Shown here: positions 16,798 through 25,784 of the stretch, one piece after another
Position numbering within the stretch: the stretch's first letter is position 1
Layout: each line of letters starts with the position of its first letter
Position numbers and translations under genes: made by a program
Source: Verrucomicrobiota bacterium
GTDB taxonomy: Bacteria; Verrucomicrobiota; Kiritimatiellia; CAIVKH01
NCBI GenBank assembly: GCA_024233345.1
Contig: JACKPT010000007.1
Span: 62,001-126,000 of the forward strand
Length of the DNA stretch: 64,000 nt
Reading direction: 5' to 3'
Notes under the pieces: generated by a model
Seen by the model: only the letters and a program-made list of their open reading frames with translations
Database searches by the model: none
Told to the model about the DNA's origin: nothing

Positions 16798-18039
16798 TCA
16801 ACCAAAATCGTCGAAGGCGATTTGCTCTTTCTCGACCCCGAGGTCATAGAGCATTTTTTGCACGGCAGCAATCATCGGCGGCGGTCCGCAAAGATAATAC
16901 TCAATCTCGGTGGGATCCTCGTGCTTGCTCAGGTAGTTGTCCAAAAGCACTTGATGAATGAAGCCGGTATAGCCGGTCCAATTGTCCTCGGGCTGGGGTT
17001 CGCTGAGGGCGATGTTGAACTGGAAGTTGGGGTGTTCCTTCTCCAGCTTCCGGAAATCTTCCTCGTAGAACATTTCCCGCAAGGAGCGGGCGCCATACCA
17101 GTAGCTGATTTTGCGCTTCGAATTCTTGGTGGTCAACAGATCGAGGGTGTGGCTGCGCAACGGAGCCATGCCGGCGCCCCCGCCGATATACACCATTTCC
17201 TTGTCGGTGTCCTTGGCAAAAAACTCGCCAAAGGGGCCACTGATCCAGACCTTGTCCCCTGGTTTCAGGGAAAAGATATAGCTGGAGGCTATGCCCGGAG
17301 GAACCTGCAGGTTCGGGGGTGGGGTGGCGATGCGGACATTCAGCATCACGCAATTTCCCTCGGCGGGATGATTGGCCATGGAGTAGGCTCGAAAACAGGG
17401 TTCCGAATTCTTGGCATGGAGATCCCACAGCTTGAACCGGTCCCAGGCATCCCGGAACCGTTCTTCGATCTGAAAGTCCTTAAACTGGAGGTCATACTCC
17501 GGGATATCGATCTGAATGTAGCCGCCGGCCTTGAAGTTGAGGTCGACGCCGGCAGGAAGGTCGACAATGAACTCCTTGATGAAGGTGGCCACATTGTGGT
17601 TGGACCGTACCGTGCCCTCGAATTTCTGAATTTCCAGCACCTCGTCATGCACATGAATCTTCATGTCATTCTTGACCTTGACCTGGCAGCCCAGGCGCAT
17701 GCCCTCCTTGGCCTCCTGTTTGGAGATGTGTCCGGTTTCGGTGGGCAGGATCGACCCGCCCCCTTCAAGCACCTGACACTTGCACATGGCACAGGTGCCA
17801 CCGCCTCCGCAGGCGGAAGGCAGGTAGACACTGCTGCTGGAGAGTGCGGACAGCAGGGTGCTCCCGGGCTGGACTTCGAGCTTCTTTTTCCCGTCATTGA
17901 TATCGATTGTCACGGCTCCCTGCGGCTGCAGCTTGCGGGAGGCTAGCATCAAACCCACAACCAGGGACAAGATGACTCCGGTGAACACCGCAACCGAGGC
18001 GGCGACAAATAATCCATTAAAGAGGGCGAGTATCGGCAT
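16798..18039 (-). CDS. nqrF: Na+-NQR subunit F (NADH dehydrogenase, 2Fe-2S and FAD)
   Basis: Electron-input subunit of the Na+-pumping NADH:quinone oxidoreductase, 413 residues. An N-terminal membrane helix (residues about 3-34) precedes a ferredoxin domain with ligands C77, C83, C86 and C118 (ACGGGGTCAMCKC...GCQV). The FAD domain has RAYSMANHP, and the NADH domain has GGGAGMAPLRSH and the C-terminal YLCGPPPMI. It lies 18 bases after nqrE. Confidence 0.97.
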   Translation of the reverse strand: MPILALFNGLFVAASVAVFTGVILSLVVGLMLASRKLQPQGAVTIDINDGKKKLEVQPGSTLLSALSSSSVYLPSACGGGGTCAMCKCQVLEGGGSILPTETGHISKQEAKEGMRLGCQVKVKNDMKIHVHDEVLEIQKFEGTVRSNHNVATFIKEFIVDLPAGVDLNFKAGGYIQIDIPEYDLQFKDFQIEERFRDAWDRFKLWDLHAKNSEPCFRAYSMANHPAEGNCVMLNVRIATPPPNLQVPPGIASSYIFSLKPGDKVWISGPFGEFFAKDTDKEMVYIGGGAGMAPLRSHTLDLLTTKNSKRKISYWYGARSLREMFYEEDFRKLEKEHPNFQFNIALSEPQPEDNWTGYTGFIHQVLLDNYLSKHEDPTEIEYYLCGPPPMIAAVQKMLYDLGVEKEQIAFDDFG

Positions 18040-18057
18040 GGTTGGCTCCAGAAGATG

Positions 18058-18672
18058 TTACAAGCTAATACCGGAAAAACAGAGAAAACCGATGGCCATC
18101 AGGCCGGTAAGAATAAAGGTCATGCCGAGGCCTTTCAGGCCATCGGGGATGTGGGAATACCGGATTTTCTTGCGAATAGCCGACAGCGCAACAATCGCGA
18201 GGAAAAAACCGAAGCCCGTGGAAAATCCATAGACGGTCGACTCGACCAGGGTGTATTGACGCTCGACCATGAAGAGGCTGCCGCCGAGAATCGAGCAGTT
18301 GACCGTGATCAGCGGAAGGAAAATGCCCAGCGAGTTGTAGAGAGGGGGGAAATATTTATCCAGGACCATTTCCACCAATTGCACCGCCGAGGCGATGATG
18401 GCGATAAAGCAGATGAAGGTCAGAAAGGACAGGTCCATGCTGGCCAGCGCGGGAATCCCGGTCCAGGCCAGTGCGGTCGGCTTGAGCAGGAAGGTGTACA
18501 CAAACCAGTTCAAGGGACAGGTGATGCCCAACACGAAGACCACGGCGAGTCCAAGTCCGGAAGCGGTCTCGACCTTTTTGGACAGGGCGAGAAACGAGCA
18601 CATGCCCAGAAAGTAGGCGAGGACAATATTTTCGATGAAGATCGATTTTACAGCTAGGTTGATGAGTTCCAT
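18058..18672 (-). CDS. nqrE: Na+-NQR subunit E
   Basis: Six-helix integral membrane subunit, 204 residues; with NqrD it encloses the membrane iron centre and forms part of the Na+ path. The opening segment NLAVKSIFIENIVLAYFLGMC and the central AVVFVLGITCPLNW, each with a Cys near the half-membrane position, are typical. It belongs to the NqrDE/RnfAE family; the surrounding nqrABCDF genes settle Nqr over Rnf. 17 bases after nqrD. Confidence 0.97.
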   Translation of the reverse strand: MELINLAVKSIFIENIVLAYFLGMCSFLALSKKVETASGLGLAVVFVLGITCPLNWFVYTFLLKPTALAWTGIPALASMDLSFLTFICFIAIIASAVQLVEMVLDKYFPPLYNSLGIFLPLITVNCSILGGSLFMVERQYTLVESTVYGFSTGFGFFLAIVALSAIRKKIRYSHIPDGLKGLGMTFILTGLMAIGFLCFSGISL

Positions 18673-18689
18673 GATGAGGTCTCCGACAG

Positions 18690-19292
18690 TCAGTCTTCCT
18701 CGTACTTGTGAATGATGGTGCGCTGGGCCCAGATGATCAGCCCGATGATGATAAATGCGCCCGGGGCAAGCAAGGCGAGCCCGTTGCCCTGATAGGAAGC
18801 GGGGAGAACCTGCAGTCCGAACCAGGATCCGGAACCGAGAATTTCCCGGATGGATGCCACGGTCAGCAGGACCGCACTATACCCGAGCCCATTCCCGATG
18901 CCGTCCAGCAGCGAGGGGAGCGGCGGATTCTGCAGGGCGAAGGCTTCCGCACGACCCATGACAATACAGTTGGTGATGATCAGCCCGACGAACACGCTGA
19001 GCTGACGGCTGATGTCAAACAGGTAGGCCCGCAGAAACTGGTCGGCGACAATCACCAGAGAGGCAATCACGGACATTTCCACAATCATGCGAATCCGGCC
19101 TGGCGTGACCGTGCGGAGCAGGGACATGGCAACATTGGACAGGGTAAGGACCACGGTCAGGGCAATGGCCATGACGGCAGCGGTTTCCATTTTCACCGTC
19201 ACGGCAAGAGCGGAGCAGATGCCGAGAATCTGGATGGTGATCGGATTGTTATCCGAGAGTGGATCCAATATGATTTCTTTGGTCTTGGCCAT
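18690..19292 (-). CDS. nqrD: Na+-NQR subunit D
   Basis: Six-helix membrane subunit, 200 residues, inverted-topology homologue of NqrE. IQILGICSALAVTVKMETA and GLIITNCIVMGRAEAFAL carry the conserved Cys residues that ligate the iron centre. It begins 2 bases after the nqrC stop. Confidence 0.97.
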   Translation of the reverse strand: MAKTKEIILDPLSDNNPITIQILGICSALAVTVKMETAAVMAIALTVVLTLSNVAMSLLRTVTPGRIRMIVEMSVIASLVIVADQFLRAYLFDISRQLSVFVGLIITNCIVMGRAEAFALQNPPLPSLLDGIGNGLGYSAVLLTVASIREILGSGSWFGLQVLPASYQGNGLALLAPGAFIIIGLIIWAQRTIIHKYEED

Positions 19293-19294
19293 GA

Positions 19295-20023
19295 CTAGCT
19301 CCCCCTGACCTTGCTGAAGTAGCGGTTGTAATACTGAAGATCCCGGTTCATGAATTGGTTCAGCCCGTTACCGGTCATGGTCGCGCCGCTGATTCCATCC
19401 ACCTGGTGGTCACTGCCCGCAGGAGCCTCGCCCTTGACCACTTGAATTGGCTGCAGTTCACCATCTTTGTAGATCACCTTGTCGTGAAACTGGGATTGAA
19501 ACCATTCGGTGGAAACTTCGCCACCGAGCCCGGGGGTCTCGCCATGCTTGTAGAAGGTGACGCCGATAATCGTGGACAAGTCCCGGTCCAGTGCCATGTA
19601 GCCGTACACGATCGACCACAAGCCCATGCCGGAAATGGGAAATGCGTACTTTTGAATCTGCCCGTCGTCCCGCCAGACATAGAGCGGAAGATGCTCCTTG
19701 TCCTCGATGGTCCGGGCCCGAAGCTCCGCCGGGGGAAGGTCCGCCGACGTGAAGTCGGTCAGCAGATCACCGGTTTCCTTGTCGAGGAAGACTTCGGAGA
19801 TATTGGTTTCGAAGTAGGTGTCGACCTTCTCCTTGGACAGCTTCTTGCCGGCCTCATCGACAACCGGAACTCCGAAAGCCTTGAGGACGTTCAGTTTCCG
19901 GTCGAGTTCAACCTCCATGTCCTGCCGTTCCTTCAGCAACTGCGCGGTCGCGGACAGCACGAGGCTGCAGACCACACAGACGAGGGCGGCGAACCCGATG
20001 GCGTAGAGATCATCCTTTCGCAT
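19295..20023 (-). CDS. nqrC: Na+-NQR subunit C (covalent FMN)
   Basis: 242-residue subunit with one N-terminal membrane helix and a periplasmic FMN domain. The flavinylation motif DGISGATMT, with the acceptor Thr of SGAT, lies near the C-terminus and is the target of ApbE. GLWSIVYGYMALD and GETPGLGGEV are family motifs. Its start overlaps the nqrB end by 14 bases. Confidence 0.97.
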   Translation of the reverse strand: MRKDDLYAIGFAALVCVVCSLVLSATAQLLKERQDMEVELDRKLNVLKAFGVPVVDEAGKKLSKEKVDTYFETNISEVFLDKETGDLLTDFTSADLPPAELRARTIEDKEHLPLYVWRDDGQIQKYAFPISGMGLWSIVYGYMALDRDLSTIIGVTFYKHGETPGLGGEVSTEWFQSQFHDKVIYKDGELQPIQVVKGEAPAGSDHQVDGISGATMTGNGLNQFMNRDLQYYNRYFSKVRGS

Positions 20024-21227
20024 AGCTGAATTTCCTCAAGTAATTTTTGCGCTGGCGGATGTGGGATTGCACCACGATATGGTCGATCAATGGCGCCATC
20101 ACATTCATAAACAGGATGGCGAGCATGACCCCTTCCGGATAGGCCGGGTTGGCGACTCGAATGATGACGATGAGCACACCGATCAGAAAGCCATAGATCC
20201 ATTTACCCGCGGTGGAGGCCGCCGAGGATACCGGGTCGGTGGCCATGAACACCGTCCCAAACGCGAAGCTGCCCATCACCATGTGGTAATGGAATGGAAG
20301 CTGGGTGAAGGCTTTGAAATGCTCGCCCGGCAACAGATTGAGCAGGGTGGCGGCGGCAAAGAGACCGAGCACGCTGCCCGCCATGATCCGCCAGGATCCG
20401 ACACCGGAGAGGATCAGAATGACTGCCCCGATGAGGCAGGCCAGTGCGGAGGTTTCCCCGATACTGCCCCCGATCGTCCCGAAAAACATCCGCATCCAAT
20501 CAAATCCCGCGTAGTCGGCCTGATGCAGGGCGGCGAGGACATCCCCCCCGGCCGGTACCTGCGCGGCAATCGCCAACGGGGTCGCCCCGGTAAAGCCCTG
20601 GATCGAATTCATGGCTGAGTCCACCTTGGTCCATACCTGATCACCGGAAAGATTGATCGGGTAGGCGAAGAAGAGAAATGCCCGGGCGGTGAGGGCGGGG
20701 TTCAGAACATTGAACCCGGTGCCGCCAAACACTTCCTTGCCGATGACCACACCGAAGCTGATGCCCACCGCGACCTGCCACAGGGGGACCGTCGGGGGGA
20801 GGGTCAGGGGGAACAAAAGGCCGGTGACCAGAAAACCCTCGTTGATCGGATGCTTGCGCACGATGGCGAATGCGACTTCCCACAGACCGCCAACCAGGTA
20901 GGACACCAGGATGATCGGCATCACAATCATCGCACCTTGGATCAGGTTGGCAATCATTCCGGTATCACCGGTCTGGTTGACCATGTTGAATTGATACCCG
21001 GCATTCCAGATTCCGAACAGCACGGCGGGAATCAAGGCCAGCACCACCATGATCATGGTTCGCTTGATATCGATGGCGTCGCGGACGTGGGGGGCGCCAT
21101 GGGTGACTTCGGAGGGGGTGAAGAGAAAGGTGTCATTGGCCTCATACAGGGGATGAAGCCGTTCAAGCTTTCCTCCCGGCATGAAGGGCTTGCGTCCCTC
21201 CTCAAGTTGTTTCAGCAAGAACTTCAT
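20010..21227 (-). CDS. nqrB: Na+-NQR subunit B (covalent FMN, riboflavin, Na+ channel)
   Basis: Main membrane subunit, 405 residues with about ten helices. The loop GSIGETSALACLIGA contains the Thr expected to carry covalent FMN. NVLNPALTARAFLFFAYP is the characteristic helix near the Na+ pathway. It shares one base with the nqrA stop (TGATG), so translation is probably coupled. Confidence 0.97.
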   Translation of the reverse strand: MKFLLKQLEEGRKPFMPGGKLERLHPLYEANDTFLFTPSEVTHGAPHVRDAIDIKRTMIMVVLALIPAVLFGIWNAGYQFNMVNQTGDTGMIANLIQGAMIVMPIILVSYLVGGLWEVAFAIVRKHPINEGFLVTGLLFPLTLPPTVPLWQVAVGISFGVVIGKEVFGGTGFNVLNPALTARAFLFFAYPINLSGDQVWTKVDSAMNSIQGFTGATPLAIAAQVPAGGDVLAALHQADYAGFDWMRMFFGTIGGSIGETSALACLIGAVILILSGVGSWRIMAGSVLGLFAAATLLNLLPGEHFKAFTQLPFHYHMVMGSFAFGTVFMATDPVSSAASTAGKWIYGFLIGVLIVIIRVANPAYPEGVMLAILFMNVMAPLIDHIVVQSHIRQRKNYLRKFSYAKG

Positions 21228-22597
21228 CAGATGCCTTCCTGTTCAATTTGATCCAAACCCTTCTGAATAATCCCGCACAGGTCCATCTTGGACGGGCAGG
21301 CGAATGCGGCTACCGCAAAATCCTCGGGTACGGTTTCCAGAATCCCGAGTTGTATGGCTTCGCTGGAATCCTTGGCCAGCACCGCCCGGACCAGAAAGTC
21401 GACCATGAGGTTGATCGGCATGTACTTGTCATAGAGACCGGTCAATACCATGGGGCGGAGCTCGCCGTTTTGGCTGGTGCCCAAGGTCCAGGTTTTCTTG
21501 GGTTTCAACCAGGTGGAGGCATAAGCCCGGGAAAGGCTGTACCGTTTGAGTCCGGGTAAAAGCCACCCCAGGAACAACCGGCTCCGGTCTTCCTCGAGTA
21601 CCGTGATGCCATGGCCATGGAAACGGACGGGGGAGTCGGTGGAGACTTTCGGCCCGAAAAATGCCGTTCCGGCCACGCAGCGCACTTCATCAAAGGCCTT
21701 TTGCTCTGCCAGTACCGGGGCGAGGCTGGATCCCTCCTGAACCTTATAATGGGCGCGGGCATTTTCCTTGAGGCCCGGACCAGCCAGGCTGATGATGCGC
21801 TGGGCTGGATATTTTCCCGTTTCAAACAGGGTTCCGATCCGGATCACATCCAGTGCCTGAACCGCCCACACCACATCGCCGGGGCTGATGGGGTCGATGG
21901 TATGGATATGGACACTGGTATTCCCGGCCGGGTGGGGCCCCTTGAAGGAATGAATTTCGACATGCGGGGCGCCGGTCAGTTCTGGGCCATTGGTCTTATT
22001 ACCATCCAGACAGAGATGTACTTTGCCTTCGGTCAGCCGGGACAGCACGGCAAGGCCGGTGCGAAAAGCACTTTCCTGGCCCGGCAAAACAACCGCAAGG
22101 TCGGGTTGAAACGGCGCGGTGGCCATCGCATTGACAAAGATGCTTTTGGGTGGCTGATCCGGATTCATGGTCCGGTCAAAGGGCCGGGTTCGAATCAGGG
22201 AACTGAATCCGAATTGCTGGAGCTGGTGGACGATGGTATCGCGATCCGTGCCGAGTACTGCCTGCTCGGATAGCGGGGCAACCGCCTCGCAATCATCCTG
22301 GCCGGCGACATCAATCACGACTTTGGCAAACACCCGGCGGGGGCCAAACTCGATTGCACTGACCGTACCGGCGGCGGGAGCGCAAATCTGAAACGCGGGA
22401 TTTTTCTTGTCGAAAAACAGTGGGGTTCCCCGCTTGACCTGATCGCCTTCCTTGACCTTCGGGCGCAGTTTCAGGTTGGGGTAATCCTGTGCCGGATGAA
22501 GCACCCGTTGTGGAGATGCAGGCAGTTCGCGAATCGAAACATCCGGCGCGCCGGTGAGTTTGAGATTCAGACCCTTTTTGATTGTGTACGACGCCAT
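21227..22597 (-). CDS. nqrA: Na+-NQR subunit A
   Basis: Cytoplasmic peripheral subunit, 456 residues, that binds ubiquinone-type quinone with NqrB. The N-terminus (IKKGLNLKLTGAP) and an early KVKEGDQVKRGTPLFFDKK segment, resembling a biotinyl/lipoyl-type hammerhead, are typical. It is the first gene of the operon; a good promoter lies upstream at 22646-22673. Confidence 0.97.
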   Translation of the reverse strand: MASYTIKKGLNLKLTGAPDVSIRELPASPQRVLHPAQDYPNLKLRPKVKEGDQVKRGTPLFFDKKNPAFQICAPAAGTVSAIEFGPRRVFAKVVIDVAGQDDCEAVAPLSEQAVLGTDRDTIVHQLQQFGFSSLIRTRPFDRTMNPDQPPKSIFVNAMATAPFQPDLAVVLPGQESAFRTGLAVLSRLTEGKVHLCLDGNKTNGPELTGAPHVEIHSFKGPHPAGNTSVHIHTIDPISPGDVVWAVQALDVIRIGTLFETGKYPAQRIISLAGPGLKENARAHYKVQEGSSLAPVLAEQKAFDEVRCVAGTAFFGPKVSTDSPVRFHGHGITVLEEDRSRLFLGWLLPGLKRYSLSRAYASTWLKPKKTWTLGTSQNGELRPMVLTGLYDKYMPINLMVDFLVRAVLAKDSSEAIQLGILETVPEDFAVAAFACPSKMDLCGIIQKGLDQIEQEGI

Positions 22598-22645
22598 AGT
22601 GATTTCCCAGAGTAAACGACGATAGTTTCGCCTAAAAGCCCATGA

Positions 22646-22673
22646 ACAATACTCAGCATGACCGGCTTGTCAA
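22646..22673 (-). promoter_or_regulatory. Candidate sigma-70 promoter of the nqr operon
   Basis: On the minus strand TTGACA (22673-22668), a 16-base spacer and TATTGT (22651-22646). The leader to the nqrA ATG would be about 40 bases. It lies in the gap after the polyprenyl synthase gene, so nqr can be expressed apart from it. Confidence 0.6.
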
Positions 22674-22745
22674 TGAGGATACGGAGTCCCGGCAGGAAAA
22701 AACGGGGTTGGGCCGGGAGGCCCGTGAGCGGGCCAGGCTCTGGGC

Positions 22746-23612
22746 TCAGGTCGCGGAGGCGGTAAACGAATTCAATACCGGCTTGATGTCGGTTTCCATG
22801 AACTCGCTCCACGCTTTGTAGACGGTGGGCCAGGGCCGCAAAGACTCCAGGGCCTGTCCGGATAAATCATGCACGCAGGCGATGGCCTCTGCCGGGTTGA
22901 ACTTGGCCGCAGTGGGCTTGTTTCGGTGTTCATCGCTGCCCAGGGATTTGTCCGAATCCTCCCGCGAACCGGTCGCATCGAGAATGTCATCGGCGAGTTG
23001 ATAGGCGGTGCCGATCTGATAGCCGGATTCGAGCAGGGTGTCGCTGAGGGTTGGATCATTGTTGCCACAGGCATAGGCACTGAAGGCGAACAGGGCCCCG
23101 GTTTTGCGCCGGGCGATTTTGATGCAGTCGCTCCACTCCGGACTGGAGCCGCGAAGCAGCAATTCCTGCTCCGATTCGGCGTCGCATACTTCTCCGGTGA
23201 CCTTGATCAATTGCCGGGTCAACCGGCCTTCTTCCACTTGGCCGACGACATCAAGGGCCTTGAACAACATGAGGTCGCCCACCAGAATGGCCCCGGGAAT
23301 CCCCCGCTTTACCCAGAAAGTCGGAGCCCCGCGCCGAATATGGCCGCCATCGATCACATCATCATGGAGCAGGCTTGCGGAATGAATCATTTCAACTGCT
23401 GCCCCGGCGTGGAGCAGGGTCTTGTAGGGTACCCCGGCCGGCAGTCCCACCCGGTAACAGAGCCGGGAACGCAGCATTTTACCACTGTTGAGGAGGCTCT
23501 TTTTCTCCTCAACCAGCTTTTGAAGAACGGTTTGTGAGAGAGATTCGGCCATCACCAACCGGACATCATTCAGAAACTGGTCCAGATTGTTTTGTTTCCC
23601 TGCACTCATCAT
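22746..23612 (-). CDS. Polyprenyl diphosphate synthase
   Basis: Trans-isoprenyl diphosphate synthase that elongates allylic diphosphates with IPP. 288 residues, slightly short for the long-chain class (about 320). The first Asp-rich motif reads HDDVIDGGHIRRG and the second LADDILDATG; both keep their essential Asp residues, and the usual Gln precedes the second. The product chain cannot be read safely; a quinone side chain is an attractive guess because nqrA follows on the same strand after 148 bases. Geranylgeranyl or farnesyl synthesis is the alternative. Confidence 0.88.
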   Translation of the reverse strand: MMSAGKQNNLDQFLNDVRLVMAESLSQTVLQKLVEEKKSLLNSGKMLRSRLCYRVGLPAGVPYKTLLHAGAAVEMIHSASLLHDDVIDGGHIRRGAPTFWVKRGIPGAILVGDLMLFKALDVVGQVEEGRLTRQLIKVTGEVCDAESEQELLLRGSSPEWSDCIKIARRKTGALFAFSAYACGNNDPTLSDTLLESGYQIGTAYQLADDILDATGSREDSDKSLGSDEHRNKPTAAKFNPAEAIACVHDLSGQALESLRPWPTVYKAWSEFMETDIKPVLNSFTASAT

Positions 23613-23959
23613 TGCGCGGGACTATGCCCAGCCCTCCACTTTGTGTCAAAAGCATTTGTTCCGTGTAACCACTCCATGATTATACCCGATTTCGGGACTG
23701 ACGAAAGCAAGGCCGGATGAAAAAGACACCGCTTTCGTCCTACCGGCGGGGGGCGTGTGTGGCGCGTTCATCGATGCAACCGTCTTGAACCACGGTTTCC
23801 CGCGCCGATTTGCGAATCCTCGCGGGTCGCCACGAAGGCCATCGCACCCTGTCAAGATGAACCGATGGTTGACGGGCGCCTCGTGACTTTCCCCCAACCG
23901 ATGGGTAGGCGATTCTACTGTTGGCAATGGAATTTCATGGGTCGGTGGGATGGTTTGTC
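23613..23959. other. Intergenic region, no gene seen
   Basis: Gap between two divergent genes. It holds a 9-bp inverted repeat GACGAAAGC (23700-23708) / GCTTTCGTC (23731-23739) with a 22-base loop and no T-run, so its role is unclear. Short open frames here have no ribosome-binding site or recognisable sequence. Confidence 0.5.
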
Positions 23960-23988
23960 TTGGACTCCAGGGCGCCGGTCTCTATAGT
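23960..23988 (+). promoter_or_regulatory. Candidate sigma-70 promoter of gpmI
   Basis: TTGGAC (23960-23965), 17-base spacer, TATAGT (23983-23988). Leader of about 29 bases; AACGGGAGA before the ATG serves as ribosome-binding site. Confidence 0.6.
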
Positions 23989-24023
23989 CGCAGGCTGTAC
24001 AAATTTTTTAACGGGAGACGGTC

Positions 24024-25682
24024 ATGGTTGAAGGTTTGAAGCGAATTTCTGGATATGAAGGCCCTCGAGGCCCGGTGGTTTTGGCGATCATGGATGGGGT
24101 GGGGCTGGGCAAGTACCCCGAGGGAGATATGGTGGCCAAGGCGACCAAGCCCACATGGGACTGGCTGCGGGAGCATGCCCTGTACACGACCCTGAAAGCC
24201 CACGGTGAGGCGGTGGGGATGCCCTCCGATGAAGACATGGGAAACAGCGAGGTCGGACACAATGCCATCGGCTCCGGCCGGGTTTTCAGTCAGGGTGCCA
24301 GTCTGGTCGAGCATGCGGTCAATTCCGGGGACCTGTTTCGCGGAGAAACCTGGAAGACATTGATCGGACAAGCGGTGGCCAAGCCATCGACCCTGCACTT
24401 TATCGGCCTGCTCTCGGATGGCAATGTTCACAGTCATATCCGGCACTTGCTGGCCATGATCAAACAGGCCCATGCGGACGGGGTACGCACCGTCCGGGTG
24501 CACACCCTGCTGGACGGTCGGGATGTGGTTCCCACCTCGGCCCACGAATATATCGCCGAACTCGAGGGGCTACTGACCGAGTTGAATCAAAATGAAGGCA
24601 CCGATTTCGCCATCGCATCGGGGGGCGGACGTCAGAAGATCACCATGGACCGCTACGAAGCGGATTGGGCGATGATCCAGCGCGGGTGGGATACCCACGT
24701 TCTTGGCAAGGGCCGGATGTTCCCTTCCGCCCTCGACGCGGTGGAAACCCTTCGCAAGGAAACCCCCGGCATCATCGATCAGGATTTGCCTCCCTTTGTC
24801 ATAGAGCGCGAGGGCAAGCCGGTGGGTCCGATCGTGGATGGCGACTGTGTCATCCTGTGTAACTTCCGCGGCGACCGGGCGATCGAATTGTGCCGGGCGT
24901 TTGAGGATGAGGAGATGGACAAGTTCGACCGCGGGCCCAAGCCGGATGTCCTGTTCGCAGGCATGATGGAGTACGATGGTGACCTGCACATCCCCTCCCG
25001 CTATCTGGTCGCCCCGCCAGCCATCGACCGCACCCTCGGGGAATATATGGTCGCGTCAGGCATTCCGCTGCTCGCAGTCAGTGAAACCCAGAAATTCGGG
25101 CATGTTACCTACTTTTTTAACGGAAACCGCTCCGGCAAGTTCAGCAATACGCTGGAAGACTATGTGGAAATCAAGTCCGATATGGTGCCGTTTGAAGAAC
25201 GCCCATGGATGAAGGCGGCGGAAATCACCGATGTGGTGATTGATTCCCTGCGCAGCGGAAAGCACAAGTTTATACGGATCAATTACCCCAATGGCGATAT
25301 GGTCGGTCACACCGGCGACCCGCTGGCGGTGGAAATCTCCGTGGAGGCCACCGACCTGAGTGTCGGACGGTTGGTCAAGGAATTGAAGGCGGTCGGGGGC
25401 ATCCTGGTGTTGACTGCGGATCACGGGAACGCCGACGATATGTACAGTCGCGACAAGAAGGGCAATGTGTTGATCGATGATGAGACCGGTTTGCCCAAGG
25501 CCAAAACCAGCCACTCGCTCAACCCGGTTCCTTGCTTCATCTACGATACCGAAGGCACCTCCAAAGCGCGTTTGTCCGATGAAAAGAATCTTGGTATCAG
25601 CAGCCTTGCCGCGACCTGCCTCAAGCTTCTCGGCTATCAGCCTCCAGATGACTACACCCCGTCCATTGTTGAGGTCGGATAG
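24024..25682 (+). CDS. gpmI: 2,3-bisphosphoglycerate-independent phosphoglycerate mutase
   Basis: Two-manganese glycolytic enzyme interconverting 3- and 2-phosphoglycerate, 552 residues (usual 510-555). The alkaline-phosphatase-like fold begins with LAIMDGVGLG (Asp24). The phospho-acceptor is Ser75 in EDMGNSEVGHNAIGSGR. Later metal ligands lie in TADHGNADDM and KTSHSLNPVP. GRDVVPTSAHEYI is in the transferase insert domain. It has its own promoter and strong ribosome-binding site and seems to be monocistronic. Confidence 0.96.
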   Translation: MVEGLKRISGYEGPRGPVVLAIMDGVGLGKYPEGDMVAKATKPTWDWLREHALYTTLKAHGEAVGMPSDEDMGNSEVGHNAIGSGRVFSQGASLVEHAVNSGDLFRGETWKTLIGQAVAKPSTLHFIGLLSDGNVHSHIRHLLAMIKQAHADGVRTVRVHTLLDGRDVVPTSAHEYIAELEGLLTELNQNEGTDFAIASGGGRQKITMDRYEADWAMIQRGWDTHVLGKGRMFPSALDAVETLRKETPGIIDQDLPPFVIEREGKPVGPIVDGDCVILCNFRGDRAIELCRAFEDEEMDKFDRGPKPDVLFAGMMEYDGDLHIPSRYLVAPPAIDRTLGEYMVASGIPLLAVSETQKFGHVTYFFNGNRSGKFSNTLEDYVEIKSDMVPFEERPWMKAAEITDVVIDSLRSGKHKFIRINYPNGDMVGHTGDPLAVEISVEATDLSVGRLVKELKAVGGILVLTADHGNADDMYSRDKKGNVLIDDETGLPKAKTSHSLNPVPCFIYDTEGTSKARLSDEKNLGISSLAATCLKLLGYQPPDDYTPSIVEVG

Positions 25683-25739
25683 ACCAAGCGTGAGGATATT
25701 CATCGGTTGGGAAACCCGGGCCGGTAGCCTGTCCGGTCT

Positions 25740-25773
25740 TTGATCGTCCTTGTGACAACGGACTAAATCCGTT
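25740..25773 (+). promoter_or_regulatory. Candidate promoter with overlapping inverted repeat, before the 918-residue secreted protein
   Basis: TTGATC (25740-25745), 18-base spacer, TAAATC (25764-25769). A perfect inverted repeat AACGGA (25757-25762) / TCCGTT (25768-25773) spans the -10 element, a position suited to a repressor. The ATG at 25785 is only about 10 bases beyond the predicted start of transcription. The repeat could instead be the gpmI mRNA end, but there is no T-run. Confidence 0.4.
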
Positions 25774-25784
25774 ACACAGGATGG

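Noticed and set aside
16531..17946. Long open frame antisense to nqrF and apbE
   Set aside because: Both strands cannot be coding here; nqrF and apbE have all catalytic motifs.
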